From NCBI RefSeq assembly GCF_029168945.1, contig NC_083602.1, positions 69,584,600-69,648,599 on the forward strand: DNA of 64,000 bases. The letters run 5' to 3'. Under the pieces are notes generated by a model. The model did not search any database and was not told where the DNA came from. It worked only from the letters and a program-made list of their open reading frames with translations. Positions 9,741 to 21,599 of this stretch are shown in pieces. The translations under genes and the position numbers were made by a program. The DNA is from Cannabis sativa (taxonomy: Eukaryota; Streptophyta; Magnoliopsida; Rosales; Cannabaceae). Numbering within the stretch: the first letter of the stretch is position 1; every line of letters begins with the position of its first letter.

Positions 9741-12340
9741 ATTTATTTTTCCAATTTTAAATATTTCTAAATTGAAATGTTTCCAATTTTAAATATTTTC
9801 AATTTGGAATTTTTCCAATTTTAAATATTTCTATTTTGGAATGTTTTCATTTTTAAATATTTCCTATTATGGTCAGATTTAAAAATTTGTTAACTTCTTT
9901 AATATTTATTTATTATTTAATTATAAGATTAGATATTTTGATATTTAAGATATTTTAAATTAAAAGATAACTTTGTCTTTTTATTTAAAATATTATATTA
10001 AAATTATCTTATATGACAAATTAAAAAATTAATAAATTTGAAATTAACATAGATATTTTTATAGATATACTTACCATAATGTTTTTCAAATTCAAAAATT
10101 TGTTATTTTGTTAAATATTTAATTATTTATAAATTATAAGTTTAAAAATGATATTTTTTCTATATATATATATCATTTTTTCCTTATTAGAAATTTATAA
10201 ATCATATCTTAAATATTTAAATAACATAGATATTTTTGTAGAGATTTGAATATTGCTTAATTTGAGATATTTTGACATATAATTATGGTAATTATTATTC
10301 ATTTATTATTTTATTCCTAAAATAATAATTATCTAACCAAATTATTTTAAAATTGGTTTATTTTATTAAATTATAAGATCTGAAAGTGATATTGGAGATT
10401 CTTTCCTTTCAAATCATTGATCTTATTAGATATTTAATTTAATTTGATTCAAATAAACCTAGATATTTTAAAATTAATTTCATTTATTTGGTTAGTTTAA
10501 GAATAATAATTTAATTATATTAATATCTTGATTCACATCTGTTACATGGACAATGTTTGTTTATTTATATTGTTTATTCAAAACTTTTTAACAAACCTAT
10601 TATTTATTTGATCTAAATTGCTATGATTAACTTGTTGACAGATCATGATCCAATGATCTGATTTTAATCATAGTCCAATTGACGATAGATCTTATAAATA
10701 ATTTGTAACAGGTAAATTTTGTACTTCTTTCATCTGTGTAAACCTAGTAACATGATAGGGCCCATCCAAATCATTTGACCTATGTGAGCCTATATGTTTG
10801 CTTTTGGGCTTAGATGCATATAGGAAGCCCATTTAAGTTTTTACTAAGTAAATGGACTAGGTTGCTAAAAGAAATTTTGACATAAAGAAATTTATTTAGG
10901 CCCAATTAGATTTGGGCTTATTCAATGAATAACAATTGTTTATTTTAAGGTTAAATTCCTCTCTTTTGGGCCTTGTGTGAGAGTTGGGGGCCATAGAAGT
11001 GGGTACGACATACTGAACCCAGCTCCCCCTCACATGAACTACCCCAATTGTGAAGGCCCATTTGCCTTATTTAAATAAGTGTATTAGGTTAATTATATTA
11101 GTCTCTAATTAAAATTGAATTAGCAACATAATTAACTTTTAAAATATATGAAATTTATTTTTCATGTAATATTTTAAAGTTAATTTTAGAAAAACACTTA
11201 GTCAATGATATATTCTAGATAATTATTTCTAGTACTAGTTATTATTTCTAATATTAAATAGGAAAATATCATTGATTGTGAAATTAATTGTTTCCTAATT
11301 AATTTTGGTACAATCTAAGTTTAGTATATTTTCCTAGTATTAAACTAGAATTAATAATTAAGTTTCCTCTTTACTTAATTATTTGTTTCTTGAATTTAAT
11401 ACATTTAATTAAATTGAAAATTTCAATATCTAAGTTGATTTTCATCATGATACTTAAATATTGTTATTTTCATGTTATTTAATTAAAGTTGAAAATTATC
11501 TTAAGTTTGGAATCTTATTTCAGAATAACTTAAAGCTGAATAATTTTCAAAATATATTTTATTTTATTTTATTAATCATTTCCCAAAATTTCGAAATTGC
11601 ATTTCTTTAATCCAGAAATTTCGAATTTTATTTGAAAAATAGATTAAAGTTGAAAATTATTTATTTAATTTTGGACCAACTTAAATCAGTGACTTTTTCA
11701 TTTGATGGTTAATTAAAATAAATGAACTAAAATATATTATAATTAGAAATTGGATTAATTAGTCTATGAAAGTCTCGATAGTTATTATCTGTTTTGCTTG
11801 AAGTATTTTTCTAGTGTATTTAATTAAATAGAAAATTAATATTTAAGTTGATTTTTTAATCATGATACTTAAATATTTGAAATTTTTCTTTGATAATTAA
11901 TTAAATAGGAAAAATATTTTTTGTTGAAAATTAATTTTTATTAATTTTGGGCCAACATAAAATTAGAGTAATTTTCCAGGATTTATTTTATTTTATTTTA
12001 AAGCATTTTCGAAAGTAGTATTCTTATACAGTTCATTTTTCGAAATGCAATATATATTTATAGAAAATTAAATTTGAGTTGTAAATTAATTTAAATTAAT
12101 TTTGAAACAACTTAAATTGAATAATTTTCTAAATATTTATGGAAATTATTACTAAGATGGAAATAATTCACGTTATTTTCATATCCATCTAAGTATAATT
12201 TATAAATATTAAATTAAAATTTATATTTGGAATTTTTCATTCTAAATTGGAAATTTTAATTAAATAAATATATATTTAAAATAAATGGATTAAAATAAAT
12301 ATTAGAAGAAAATACAACCCTTCATTAAATAATGAGCTTT
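9741..12340 (+). other. AT-rich leader with conserved GGGCC block
   Basis: This non-coding leader is AT-rich. Positions 10730-11080 contain a better conserved block with several GGCCC/GGGCC words (GGCCCAATTAGATTTGGGC, TTTTGGGCCTTGTGTGAGAG, GTGGGTACGACATACTGAAC). The same block occurs in the coding element (19735-19935) and in the copies at 50035-50220 and 59575-59765. Sharing between coding and non-coding copies suggests a cis-acting role. Nothing else is recognisable in this interval. Confidence 0.6.
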
Positions 12341-13330
12341 ATTATTATAAGGATATTCGATCTCCATTGTTGGTTTTACATAGCTATTGTTTTAGTGAGT
12401 AATCCTCCCTAATGGAGGAACGTTCATTAGCAAGTTAGCACCGTTTAATCTCGAAAGATAAGTAATCTTGTAAGTTTTTTTTTTTATATAGTTTATGACT
12501 ACCCTAATGGTGGCGACTGTATAAGACTTGCAAGAATATGAAACAATGGTGGAAGCTCATAAGATAGAATAGCCTTGACTCTCGCCTAAACGGGACAACG
12601 CGGATTTCAATCTTGATCGAATAAAAGGTTGCTAGAATGTTGATCATTTTAGATGAGCTGACAACTCTATTCAATGGATGGTAGCTTTGACTCTCGCCTA
12701 AACGGGACACTGATATCAGTTTGTTGAAAACCTTGGAAATTATTTAGGATTGTATGTTTTAGTATTTTCACTTGTCATTCCTACTTGCTATGTGCTTCAT
12801 AATTTCTGAATTGTGTATGAATTTGTATTGAACCATGTTATTTTCTGTTATTAAATTGTAGTTTAATTTCGAATCTTCATTGTTGGTCTAACTTGATTTG
12901 TTTTTCTAATGAGATAAATCCCTAATGGATTTTCACCATTAGACTAACATAATAGTGTTAGATCTCGAAAGATAAATATTGTATATGCAACATCTAGCTG
13001 TTCATCAATTGATGATACCCTAGACTAGTATTTTACAATATGAAACAAGAAGATTGTATAAATTAGATTACTTTGACTCTCGCCAATCGGAGCATCGTTG
13101 GATTCTTATTTAAAATGAAATTATCCTAATTCCTCTTAGCTTATTCATTTCGAATTAGCTTAATGACATATCATTGGATGAATGGTCTATAAATCATATA
13201 AAGTCATATTTTCTCTTAAGAAATTAGATGACGCATATGATTATATTCCCGGAATTCTATCCCAAAATGATATAAATCCTCAATCTTAGATATCTCCTAC
13301 TTGTATAGGCAAATCATAGAGTTAGATTAG
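12341..13330 (+). repeat. Leader with three copies of a conserved motif
   Basis: The motif TTGACTCTCGCC followed by TAAACGGGACA occurs at about 12575 and 12687, with a variant (CTCGCCAATCGGAGCA) at about 13073. Each lies near an AATATGAAACAA or ATATGAAACAAG-like phrase. The same motifs sit at matching places in the other Angela-like copies. The conserved minus-strand 68-codon ORF across 12504-12710 is a by-product of this conservation and is not called as a gene. Confidence 0.65.
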
Positions 13331-15079
13331 TAGTGGTGGTCCAAGAAAGAGTTACTAATTATACAGTTACACTTTCACAAGTGTTTAATAACCATTTTCT
13401 ATCAATGGATTTAAACTGTATGAGTTTAGTATTCTGTGACCAGAATCCACTTGCACTATTCTAAGAACCCTTTGATGTAACTAAAGTAAGTCATCAAAAG
13501 ATACAACCACATTTTTTATAAATCTATGGCATTTGTATCTTGTTCATAGCGGTTTTGACAAGATCACTCTCTGCAAAGAGTTAATATGCCTATATCCACT
13601 GAAAGTAAGTTCATCTCATTCGCAGATGGATGTACGTTCAGGGGTGGATATGAGTTTTTGTTGTATTCTTAAAACAATCACTCTAGATTTTACCTTATGC
13701 AAAAGAAATTTGAAATGTTTGAAAAATTTCATGAATTTCTAGCAATGGTAAGTGGTTAAAGATCTTGCGAACTGATAGGGGTGGAGAAAAAGTTAGTAGA
13801 TATACAGTTCAAAGATCATTAATTTGATTTTGAATTATATCCAAACTTACCTCCCCAGAAATTCGAGTTGCATATTGATGATTAGTTACTAGTCGTTGCC
13901 TAAATCCTTCTATGGTAATAAAATTTCAGAATGATGTAATGGTTGTATACTTAATGTAAATCATTACTAGATTCATGGATGACCTAATTGAAATCTTAAG
14001 AAAAGCTAGAACTGCTAACCTTGGTTTGCATGTTTGTTAGCTATTCTAAGTGATTAGGGGTGGATCATCCCATAGTCATTAGATAAGAAAGTGTTTGTTT
14101 AAACAAATACTACTTTTCTAAGAAAATGACTAAGTCTGAAAATAAAGTAGCAAATAAAAGAGATATTTTTTTCTTGATTCCATAAGTGTTCTATCATCTT
14201 ATTTGTTATAAGATGATACCACTGCCTTTGTTGTCTTATCACAACCGAAGAGGTCAATACCATTTAGTTTTCTTTGACATAGTTCACGGTACCTTGTTGT
14301 AGTGGGAGAGTTTCTAGGAACTTTACCTTCTTATGACTTGGAAGACACTAGTGATTAAAATCCATTGTGAGTTTAAACAAGTAATGGATTGTCAAGATAA
14401 GAAACTAAGAAGAAAGCCAAGAGAACTATAGTTGGATCCACTCACATGGAGTAACCTAAAGTTTTCTACTACAAGGACATGAAAGGAAATTTTCGTTCAT
14501 AAGTCTATTCAATGGACTTAACAAAAATTCCTGTTCCTAGTATTATAGGTATGAGTTTATCTAAACCTATGGCTTGTGGTATACCTGGTAATTACTTACT
14601 CTAATGCAAGCATGAGATGCTGATGCATTTTCTTTCCAATGGAAATCTATAGAAGCTTCACAACTTCTTAGACATAGATTTTATTTATCTAAGGAAAAGT
14701 TTCAACTATTCCGGAGAAGATAAAGCCATGAAAGAATTTCTTAAATCAACAGTGAGAGGTCTCAGATATGCTTTAGTATGCCTTAGACCAGACACCTGCT
14801 GTTGAGTGGGAGTAATGAGTAAGTATCAGATTAATCCAGGAGAGGAACATTGGAAGACAATCAAGTAAATCTTAAGATTAAGAAGAGGAACTATATGTTA
14901 GTCAATAAGGGTGTTTGTTTAAAACTCTTAGACTACACCACATCAGATTTCGAGACTTGCCTGTGTGCTAGAAAGTCTGCTGATGAGATGGTGATTACTT
15001 TGGGGGTGGAGTAGTGATTTTGGAGAAGCGTAAAAACCTATCTGAAACCTCTTAGTCTACCAGAGAGAGACTGAATGTT
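13331..15079 (+). pseudogene. Fossil copia pol shared by the non-autonomous family
   Basis: This stretch aligns in patches with the coding copia element at 21738-24795 but is full of stops and deletions. Near 13725-13790 is the integrase-core stretch (AAAGATCTTGCGAACTGATA). At 14730-14900 are the end of RT and the RT-RNase H link, recognisable as SVRG, LVCLRPDT and GEEHWKTIK. Near 14990-15010 is the VITLGV-type RNase H site. At the end the sequence goes from CTGAATGTT straight into the 3' LTR. In related copies about 350 bp and a GTGGGAG polypurine tract follow this point, so they are missing here. No protein product is expected. Confidence 0.8.
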
Positions 15080-16999
15080 TGTTGGGTTTTATGCCCTAAA
15101 TAAAACTCATTTCATATAATCAGCTTTAATTATTAATAAAGATCAGAAATAACATTTTATGTTGCATGGTTCACATGATTTATTTCATGATTATATGTAT
15201 ATAATGTATGAATTCTTTTTAAGTCCAGAACATATGAGTTGGTTAAAGATTATAGTGTTGTCAGCACAGTGGAATATAATCTTAAATTATATGTTCAAAA
15301 GTTGATTCCCTGATTTGTCAGAACACTGGATTTAGACTGACATGGTATAATCAGCGATAGGTATTCTCACACCTTGGAAAAGTGTTATGTCCTTTCCAGG
15401 ACATTGGCAAAGTTTACCAGTATCAGATGTATGGAGTATACATCGGAAGGGACCGATATTGAACTTTGATTAGATATGTTGAAATTTACTGTAATATCTA
15501 TTCAATTCAATATCACCTGTTGATCCTAGATCACATGATCGAAATCCTGATATGGTTAGGCTCAATCTCAAGAGTGTTATTCGTGTTCTTTGATTTGTTA
15601 GTTAGACCTAATTTATGGTCAGGGCAATACATACATTTTGGGAACACGGTAGTGCAATTGAGTGGGAGCGCTAACATAAATATGGAATCTATAGCTTCTA
15701 TCTGGCAAATAGAAGTAAAGGATGATTTCCTTCGAGCTTAACCAAACGAAGATAAATGGTGGAGATCTCATTTCACTTAGGTGAAATATCATTTATACAA
15801 GGTTAAGTGTTTTAAGGATAAAATACATTGTAGGGTGTTACGGTAATTTAATCCCTGTACAGTGTAAATCATCTATATAGAGGACCATTGATCACATTAG
15901 GGTTATAACAATGGATAACTAATGACGTGTCTATATCGTGGAACATATAGAGCGTTTCTATATGACTGAGAGTGCAATTCTAAGTTCTAAGTGTGGATTC
16001 AATGAGGAATTAATAAGTTAGGGAATTTACTTGGTAAATTCGGTTCGACTTATTGGAAGCTCAGTTATATAGACCCATGGTCCCCATACTAGTTGAGACC
16101 ATACTGCTTGTAAGACTCAGTTAATTGATTTTAATTAATCAATTATAATTCTAAAAGTTAGACTATGTCTACTTTATGAATTCTCACAGTTTAAGGATGA
16201 AATCGTAAAGAAAAGGGTTTCTAGGTTTAATTATTAATTAAGAGACTTTGTATGTCTAATTAATAATTATTTTAAATGACAATATTATTTAATAATCTAT
16301 TTTAGTTATTAAATAATTAGTTTTGGCATTTAAATGATTAGAATTGGAAAAATGGCATTTTGGAGAAATTGAAATAAAATTGAGGAAACTGCAAAATCCA
16401 AGTGAGGCCCATTTCCCTCAATGGCCGGCCACATGATTGAGTTTCCCAATTATTATTTTTATTTTTTAATTGCCATGTAATTGCTAATCAAAGCCTAGCA
16501 ATAATAGGAAAGTGGTGGATCACACTAAATAAGACAGTTAATTGATTACACAGTAATTAAGGAAACTGTTTTATTTGGAAAGTTGTGCTCTCCCTTCTCC
16601 CTATATATAGCAGCCCTTGTTCTCTTCTCTTACGCATCATTGTAAGCCATAAGCCACGAAATTCAAGAGAGAAAAAGAGAGAAAATTTCGAAATCCTTGT
16701 GAGATGAGTAGTGCCCACACACATCAAGTGGTATCTCAATCATAGTATGTAAGACTATGGAATTTCTGCATCAAAGAAGAAGAAAAGAAGATCCAGGTTC
16801 AGATCTTGGTGATGCTCTGCTACAGAAAGGAATCAAGGGCTAGAGATCTGAACGGAAGGAGTCATATTATTCCGCTGCACCCACTGTAAGGTTTTCTAAC
16901 TTTATATGTGTTTATTTTCATTGTTTTAGAATTCATATTAGGTTGTTAATCCAACATACTTGTTAGTAAATCTAGATCCTGGTAAAATAATTTCCAACA
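15080..16999 (+). repeat. 3' LTR of the 7252-16999 element
   Basis: 1,920 bp, collinear with the 5' LTR. The differences are single-base, mostly transitions, and include TATCGG versus TATCAG near 15423 and ATTGTGG versus ATCGTGG near 15937. It ends CCAACA at 16999, directly before the second copy of the CTTCA duplication. Confidence 0.95.
16602..16609 (+). promoter_or_regulatory. TATA box of 3' LTR
   Basis: TATATATA in the same context as 8774-8781. It could start read-out transcription into the flanking LINE fragment, antisense to the LINE. Confidence 0.5.
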
Positions 17000-17399
17000 C
17001 TTCATACTTCCCATAAAGAACAACGTTCGTCTAATCTCCTCGTGCCCTGGGATTAACTCCAAATTAGCCTGTTCCACGAGGGTTAAGCATTCATGGATCA
17101 GATAATCCAAACTCTTTAGAGGGCCCTGAACTGGGCTAGTAAATATTCCCCCAGAAATTCAAGAATTCTTTACCAATGTCCTTTCTTTTCGTAATTCAAA
17201 CCATGTCTTTATTCAAGATACTCTCTATTGCATTTTGTCTGTTGCGGATGGTGGCCGATATGAAGAAGAATTTTGAGCACTTGTCACCATCCTTAATCCA
17301 AGAAATGCGAGATTGTTGTTGCCAAAAAATAGCTTTTTGCCTAAGAGCTTCATTAAGAGCCATTCTTTTCTTTAACTCTCGGTTCCAGGATCTAGCGCC
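17000..17399 (-). pseudogene. L1-type LINE fragment, endonuclease-RT linker
   Basis: The minus-strand reading from 17399 down shows [20 protein letters not shown], then [20 protein letters not shown] with SKFFF, then [10 protein letters not shown]. This is the linker that precedes the RT domain in plant L1 elements (RVK/IKDGDxNSKFFH family text). Frameshifts and stops follow from about 17215. It joins at 17000 to 7251 when the intervening element is removed. The LINE 5' part (endonuclease) would lie beyond 17400 but is absent from the window, because the next insertion's far flank is not present. Confidence 0.85.
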
Positions 17400-19289
17400 T
17401 ATTGGGCTTTGTGCCCTAAATAAAACTCTATTTCAATGTAATCTTTTCTATTCAATTATCAATAAAGAAACAGATTTGATTTCATTACTTGTTTAATGTG
17501 TTATTTGGTTAATGTGATCATTTATTTACTTATTTGATTAATAAATTCATCCAAACCCTTATCACATTGATATTCTTGTTTATTGTGTTGTCAACACAGT
17601 GGAAAGTAAACAAGATTGTGTGATTAAATGTATTCCTAGATTTATCAGTACACAAGGTTTAACTGATATGATAATCTACAACGTAGTTTACTTGCACCTT
17701 GGATAAGTGCTATATTCTTTCCAGGGCATTGGTTAAAGTAAGCTTGGGTTGGATGTATGGAGTATGCATCGAAAGGGACCGATATTGAATTTGGATTGGA
17801 TATGATAATCTTACCGTAATATCTATTCAATTCAATATCACCTAGTTGATCCCAGATCAAATGATCTTAATCCTGACATGCTTAGGTTCGATCTCAAGAG
17901 TGTTATTTGTGTTCTTTGATTTGTTTAGTTAAACCTACCTTTTGCTCCGGGTGATACGTACATTTTGGGAACACGATAGTACAATTGAGTGGGAGCGCTA
18001 ATCATAGATATGAAATCTATAGCTTCTATCCGGACGTAGAAGTGAAACGATGATTTCCTTCGAGCTTGGCTAAATAGAGATAAATGATAGAGTGCTTATT
18101 TTAGTGATTATATTAGTTCACTAAAATATCATTTATAGGTGGCTAAGTATTTTAAGGATAAAATACATTGAAAGGGTGTAACGGTAATTTTGTCCCTATG
18201 CAATGTAAATAATCTATAGAGGATCATTGATTATTGGGATTATAACAATGGATAATTAATAGCGTATCTATATCCTGAAACATATAGAGCGTTTGATGTA
18301 ACTGATAGTGCAATTCCAAGTTCTATAGTGGTTCAACGAGGAATTAATTAGTTAGTGAATTTACTTGGTAAATTCTAGATCTGCTTATTGGAAGCTCGGT
18401 TATATAGGCGCATGGTCCCCATACTAGTTGAGACAAACTTCTTGTAAGACTCAGTTAATTGATTTTAGTTAATCAATTTTAATTCTAAAATTAGACTATG
18501 TCTAGTTTATGAATTTTCACTATGTTATGGCTTGATTGTGAAGAAATCGCATTTTGGTGTTAATTTATTAATTAAGAGACTTTGTGGAGTCTAATTAATA
18601 AATATTATAAATGAAAATTTTATTTGATAATTATTTTAATTATTAAATAAATAGTTTTGGCATTTATAGGGTTGAAATTGCAAAAAAGTGGTATTTGTGA
18701 AAAATAGATAAAATAGTTGAGAAAAATGGCAAAAACCAAACTAATGTAGGGCCCATTATATGGCCGGCCATTAGGTGCCTATTTTACTCTAATTTTATCA
18801 ATTTTTTATTCCAGATAATTCAACCCTAACCCTATTGGAAATTAGTATAAAAGGAAGGCTATGGTCTCATTATCCAACTAATGCCTCCAAAGCTAAAAAC
18901 TCAGTTTTCTCTCTAGGTTGATGAGACCTCTTCCTTTTCTTCTCTTAATTTCAAAATACCATGGCTATTCTTCACAAACCAAAATTCAGCCATTAGTGAT
19001 TGAGTGCATGCCCATACATAACAAGTTGGTCCTCAATCATAGTATGTAAGACTGTGAAGAATCCAAACAACAAGAAGGAGAATCGGGCTCAGATCTTGGT
19101 GATACTCTGCTACAAAAAGGATACAAGGATTAAAGATTTGAGCGGAAGGAGTCATTTAATTTCGCTGCAACCATTGTAAGGTTTCTCATACCTTTTATCT
19201 GTTTATTTTCATCGTTTTAGAAATTTATATTAGGATGTTAAAAACATACTTGTTAGTAAATTTAGATCCTGGTAAAATATATTCCAACA
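17400..19289 (+). repeat. 5' LTR of coding Angela-like copia element
   Basis: 1,890 bp, beginning TATTGGGCTTTGTGCCC (a G-to-A change in the usual TGTTGGG start) and ending ATTCCAACA. It is clearly homologous to, but more diverged from, the LTRs of the non-autonomous copies. It keeps the GTGGGAGCGCTAA block near 17989, the GGCCGGCC block near 18763 and a TATAAAAG box. A PBS-like site follows. The matching 3' LTR is not in the window because the element is cut at 24814. Confidence 0.88.
18846..18853 (+). promoter_or_regulatory. TATA box of copia 5' LTR
   Basis: TATAAAAG at the position equivalent to the TATA boxes of the other Angela-like LTRs. Predicted core promoter. Confidence 0.5.
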
Positions 19290-19291
19290 AC

Positions 19292-19303
19292 TGGCCTCAG
19301 AGC
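19292..19303 (+). other. Degenerate primer-binding site
   Basis: TGGCCTCAGAGC, followed by CATGG. It differs at two positions from the canonical TGGTATCAGAGC. It directly follows the 5' LTR, as expected. Confidence 0.75.
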
Positions 19304-21155
19304 CATGGTAATTGATTTACTTTCAAGTAATATGGATTTAAAATGATGTATGTGTGATTTGGATGTGATTCATGTTGATCTATGTGTTTATTGGTGATTG
19401 ATTGATGTTTGCAAACTTTTTACATAAAATAATTGAATTTTTGTTTTGGAATTATTTTTATTGGATAGTATGGAAAAAATTAAGCAATTTATTTTTTTAC
19501 AGAACTTAATTTCGATTTTATTTGAATTAGTTATGAATTTTTGAAAATCAGAAAAATGAGGAGGTGGTGTCACCCCATGTGCGTGCGCGGACACGGGTGA
19601 TCACACCGTGTGCACGCGCATTAGGACAGGAGTGATCACACCGTGTGATCGCCTGACAGTATTTTTGTAAAAAAAATGGTAAAAGTTAGTATACCACGTA
19701 ATTTCCCTAAAATTATCACACATGACAGATTTTATTTAGGCCCATTTAGTATTTGGGCCTATTCAATTAATAACAGTTGTTTAAATTAAGGTTAAATACC
19801 TCTCTTTTGGGCCTTGTGTGAGAGTTAGGGGGCCATTAGTAGTGGGTACGACATACTGAACCCAGCCTTCCCTCACATAAATAACCCCAACTGTGAAGAC
19901 CCATTTGCCTGATTTGAATAACTGTACTAGGTTAATTAAACTAGTTTAACCTAATAAAATTGATTAGCAACATAATTAATTTTGAAATATATGAAATTAA
20001 TTTTCATTTGATTATTTTGAAATTAATTTAGAAAAACACACTTAGTTTAATGAAATTCAAATTCAAGATAAACTAGATGTATTTTCTGTATTTAATTAAA
20101 TAAAGAAGTTATAACAAATTAGATTCTTCTAGATACTTAGTTATTGAATATTTCATAACATATATTTAAGTTGGAAATAAGTTATTTATAACTAATTTTG
20201 GATCAACTTGAATTTGAATATTTTTGAAATTCATAATTAAGTTGAGATATTCTAGGAAATTAGTTATTAAAATATTCTTTAAATATTGTTTTAAGTTAAA
20301 AATGGAATATTTTTCAAATTAAAGTGATTTGTTCAAGATACTTAATTTGTTATTTAATTAAATTTTGAAAAATAATTTAAGTTGAAAATTTTAATATTTT
20401 AGAACAACTTAAATTAGATATTTTTTAAATATTTATTTTATTATATTTTAATTATTTTAATTATTTTTGAAATTTTATATTTTTATATATGATTTTCAAA
20501 AATTGAGCTAAGTTGAAAATTAATTATTTAATTAATTTTGGATCAACTTAAATTAAGTAATTTTCATTATTAAAATATATGGATTAAAATAAATGATTAA
20601 TTAAAAATACATTATTTTAAATAATGAGCTTTAATCAAGAGATATTCGATCTCCATTGTTGGTCTTGCAATAGTTAAATGTTTTCAATATAACCTCGAGA
20701 CGCTAGACTTCGTCCCCCTTATGAATGGTTATTCGTTGAAAGCATTTAACACCGTAAGATCTCATATGATAAGTATTTTGTAAGTTTTCGTCTCTATTAG
20801 ACTCTCCCCTACGGTGACTACTTAGAGATAAACTTACAAAATATGAAACAATGGTGGAACCTCATAAAATAAGAATAACCTTGACTCTCGCCTACCGGGA
20901 CAACTTTGGATTTTCATTTTAATCGAATAAAAGATTGCTAAAATGGTGTCCATTTTAGATGAACTGAATACTCTATTCAACTAATGTTATCTTTGACTCT
21001 CGCCTACCGGGACACTGTATTTCATTATGTTGGAAACCTTGGAAAATAATAAATATGTTTAGTTTTTGGTATTTTTGCAAACATATTTGCTTTACTTGTT
21101 ATTTTCTGAACTTGTGTATGAATTTATTGAACCAATAATTTATTTTTGTTTATTG
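19304..21155 (+). other. Copia leader with hairpin patch and conserved motifs
   Basis: Non-coding leader. At about 19560-19660 a GC-rich patch carries a perfect 17-base inverted repeat, GATCACACCGTGTGATC (19634-19650), and a second, partial copy just upstream. At 19735-19935 is the GGGCC/GGCCC block shared with the non-autonomous copies. The TTGACTCTCGCCTACCGGGA motif occurs near 20881 and again near 20995. The rest is AT-rich with no gene signal. Confidence 0.65.
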
Positions 21156-21525
21156 ATATTTGTAGTGTCAAAATTGTACAACCCACACCCCAATCCTCAT
21201 CTAAAATATGCCTTTAGGAATGAACTCAAAAGTGTGAAGATGACTCCCGGTCAGAGTATCACTTCACACTTGCTCATGATGAACATGAAATTCCAGAAAG
21301 CAGCTAAGCTGTGAATTGTTTTATCTGAAGAGCAGAGAGTTCATTTTATTCTCAACAAATTATCACCTGAGTTTAACCAATTTGTTTTAAACAATTAGAA
21401 CTCACCCGACATAAACAAGCTGGGAGCTGAATTGCATGCTTATGAATGGACATTGTCACTTGCATGGAGATCCTTCTCCAGCAATGCAGATAAGGGCAAA
21501 AGGAAAGCTTAAGATATTGAGAATA
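21156..21525 (+). pseudogene. gag: copia gag remnant, 5' truncated
   Basis: The reading contains AFRNELKSVKMTPGQSITSH, LLMMNMKFQKA, LSEEQRVHFILNKLSPEFNQ and ELHAYEWTLSLA, then KGKRKA. This resembles the middle of the copia gag (UBN2/retrotran_gag) region. The usual N-terminal part and the CCHC zinc knuckle expected after KGKRKA are not visible, and stops interrupt the frame (for example after QKAAKL and FVLNN). It is therefore a truncated remnant. It leads directly into the protease/integrase reading. Confidence 0.7.
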
Positions 21526-21599
21526 ATTCCTCCAACAATCCTACTACTTCAAACTCTGTTGAGAAGAATAGAGAAAGTGATTCCACTTCCTCAGATTAT

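Larger units (their letters stand above)
7252..16999 (+). mobile_element. Full-length non-autonomous Angela-like Ty1-copia element with CTTCA target duplication
   Basis: A 9,748-bp element with two LTRs of equal length (7252-9171 and 15080-16999). A PBS follows the 5' LTR, and the flanking 5-mer CTTCA is identical at 7247-7251 and 17000-17004. The flanks are two pieces of the same LINE, which confirms the boundaries. LTRs begin TGTTGGGTTTTATGCCC and end TTTCCAACA, as in Angela/BARE-type elements (family recognised from memory). The 5.9-kb interior encodes no intact protein. It has a GC-rich hairpin patch, a long AT-rich leader with conserved blocks, and a fossil of copia pol that sister elements share. 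I counted about 28 mismatches and no length change between the two LTRs (about 98.5% identity), so insertion is fairly recent. Confidence 0.93.

Noticed and set aside
12504..12710. Conserved minus-strand 68-codon ORF, also at 51653-51859 and (plus) 57961-58167
   Set aside because: It is antisense to the conserved leader motifs and recurs only because the nucleotide sequence is nearly identical. No domain, and no homologous ORF noticed in the coding element at 20800-21010.
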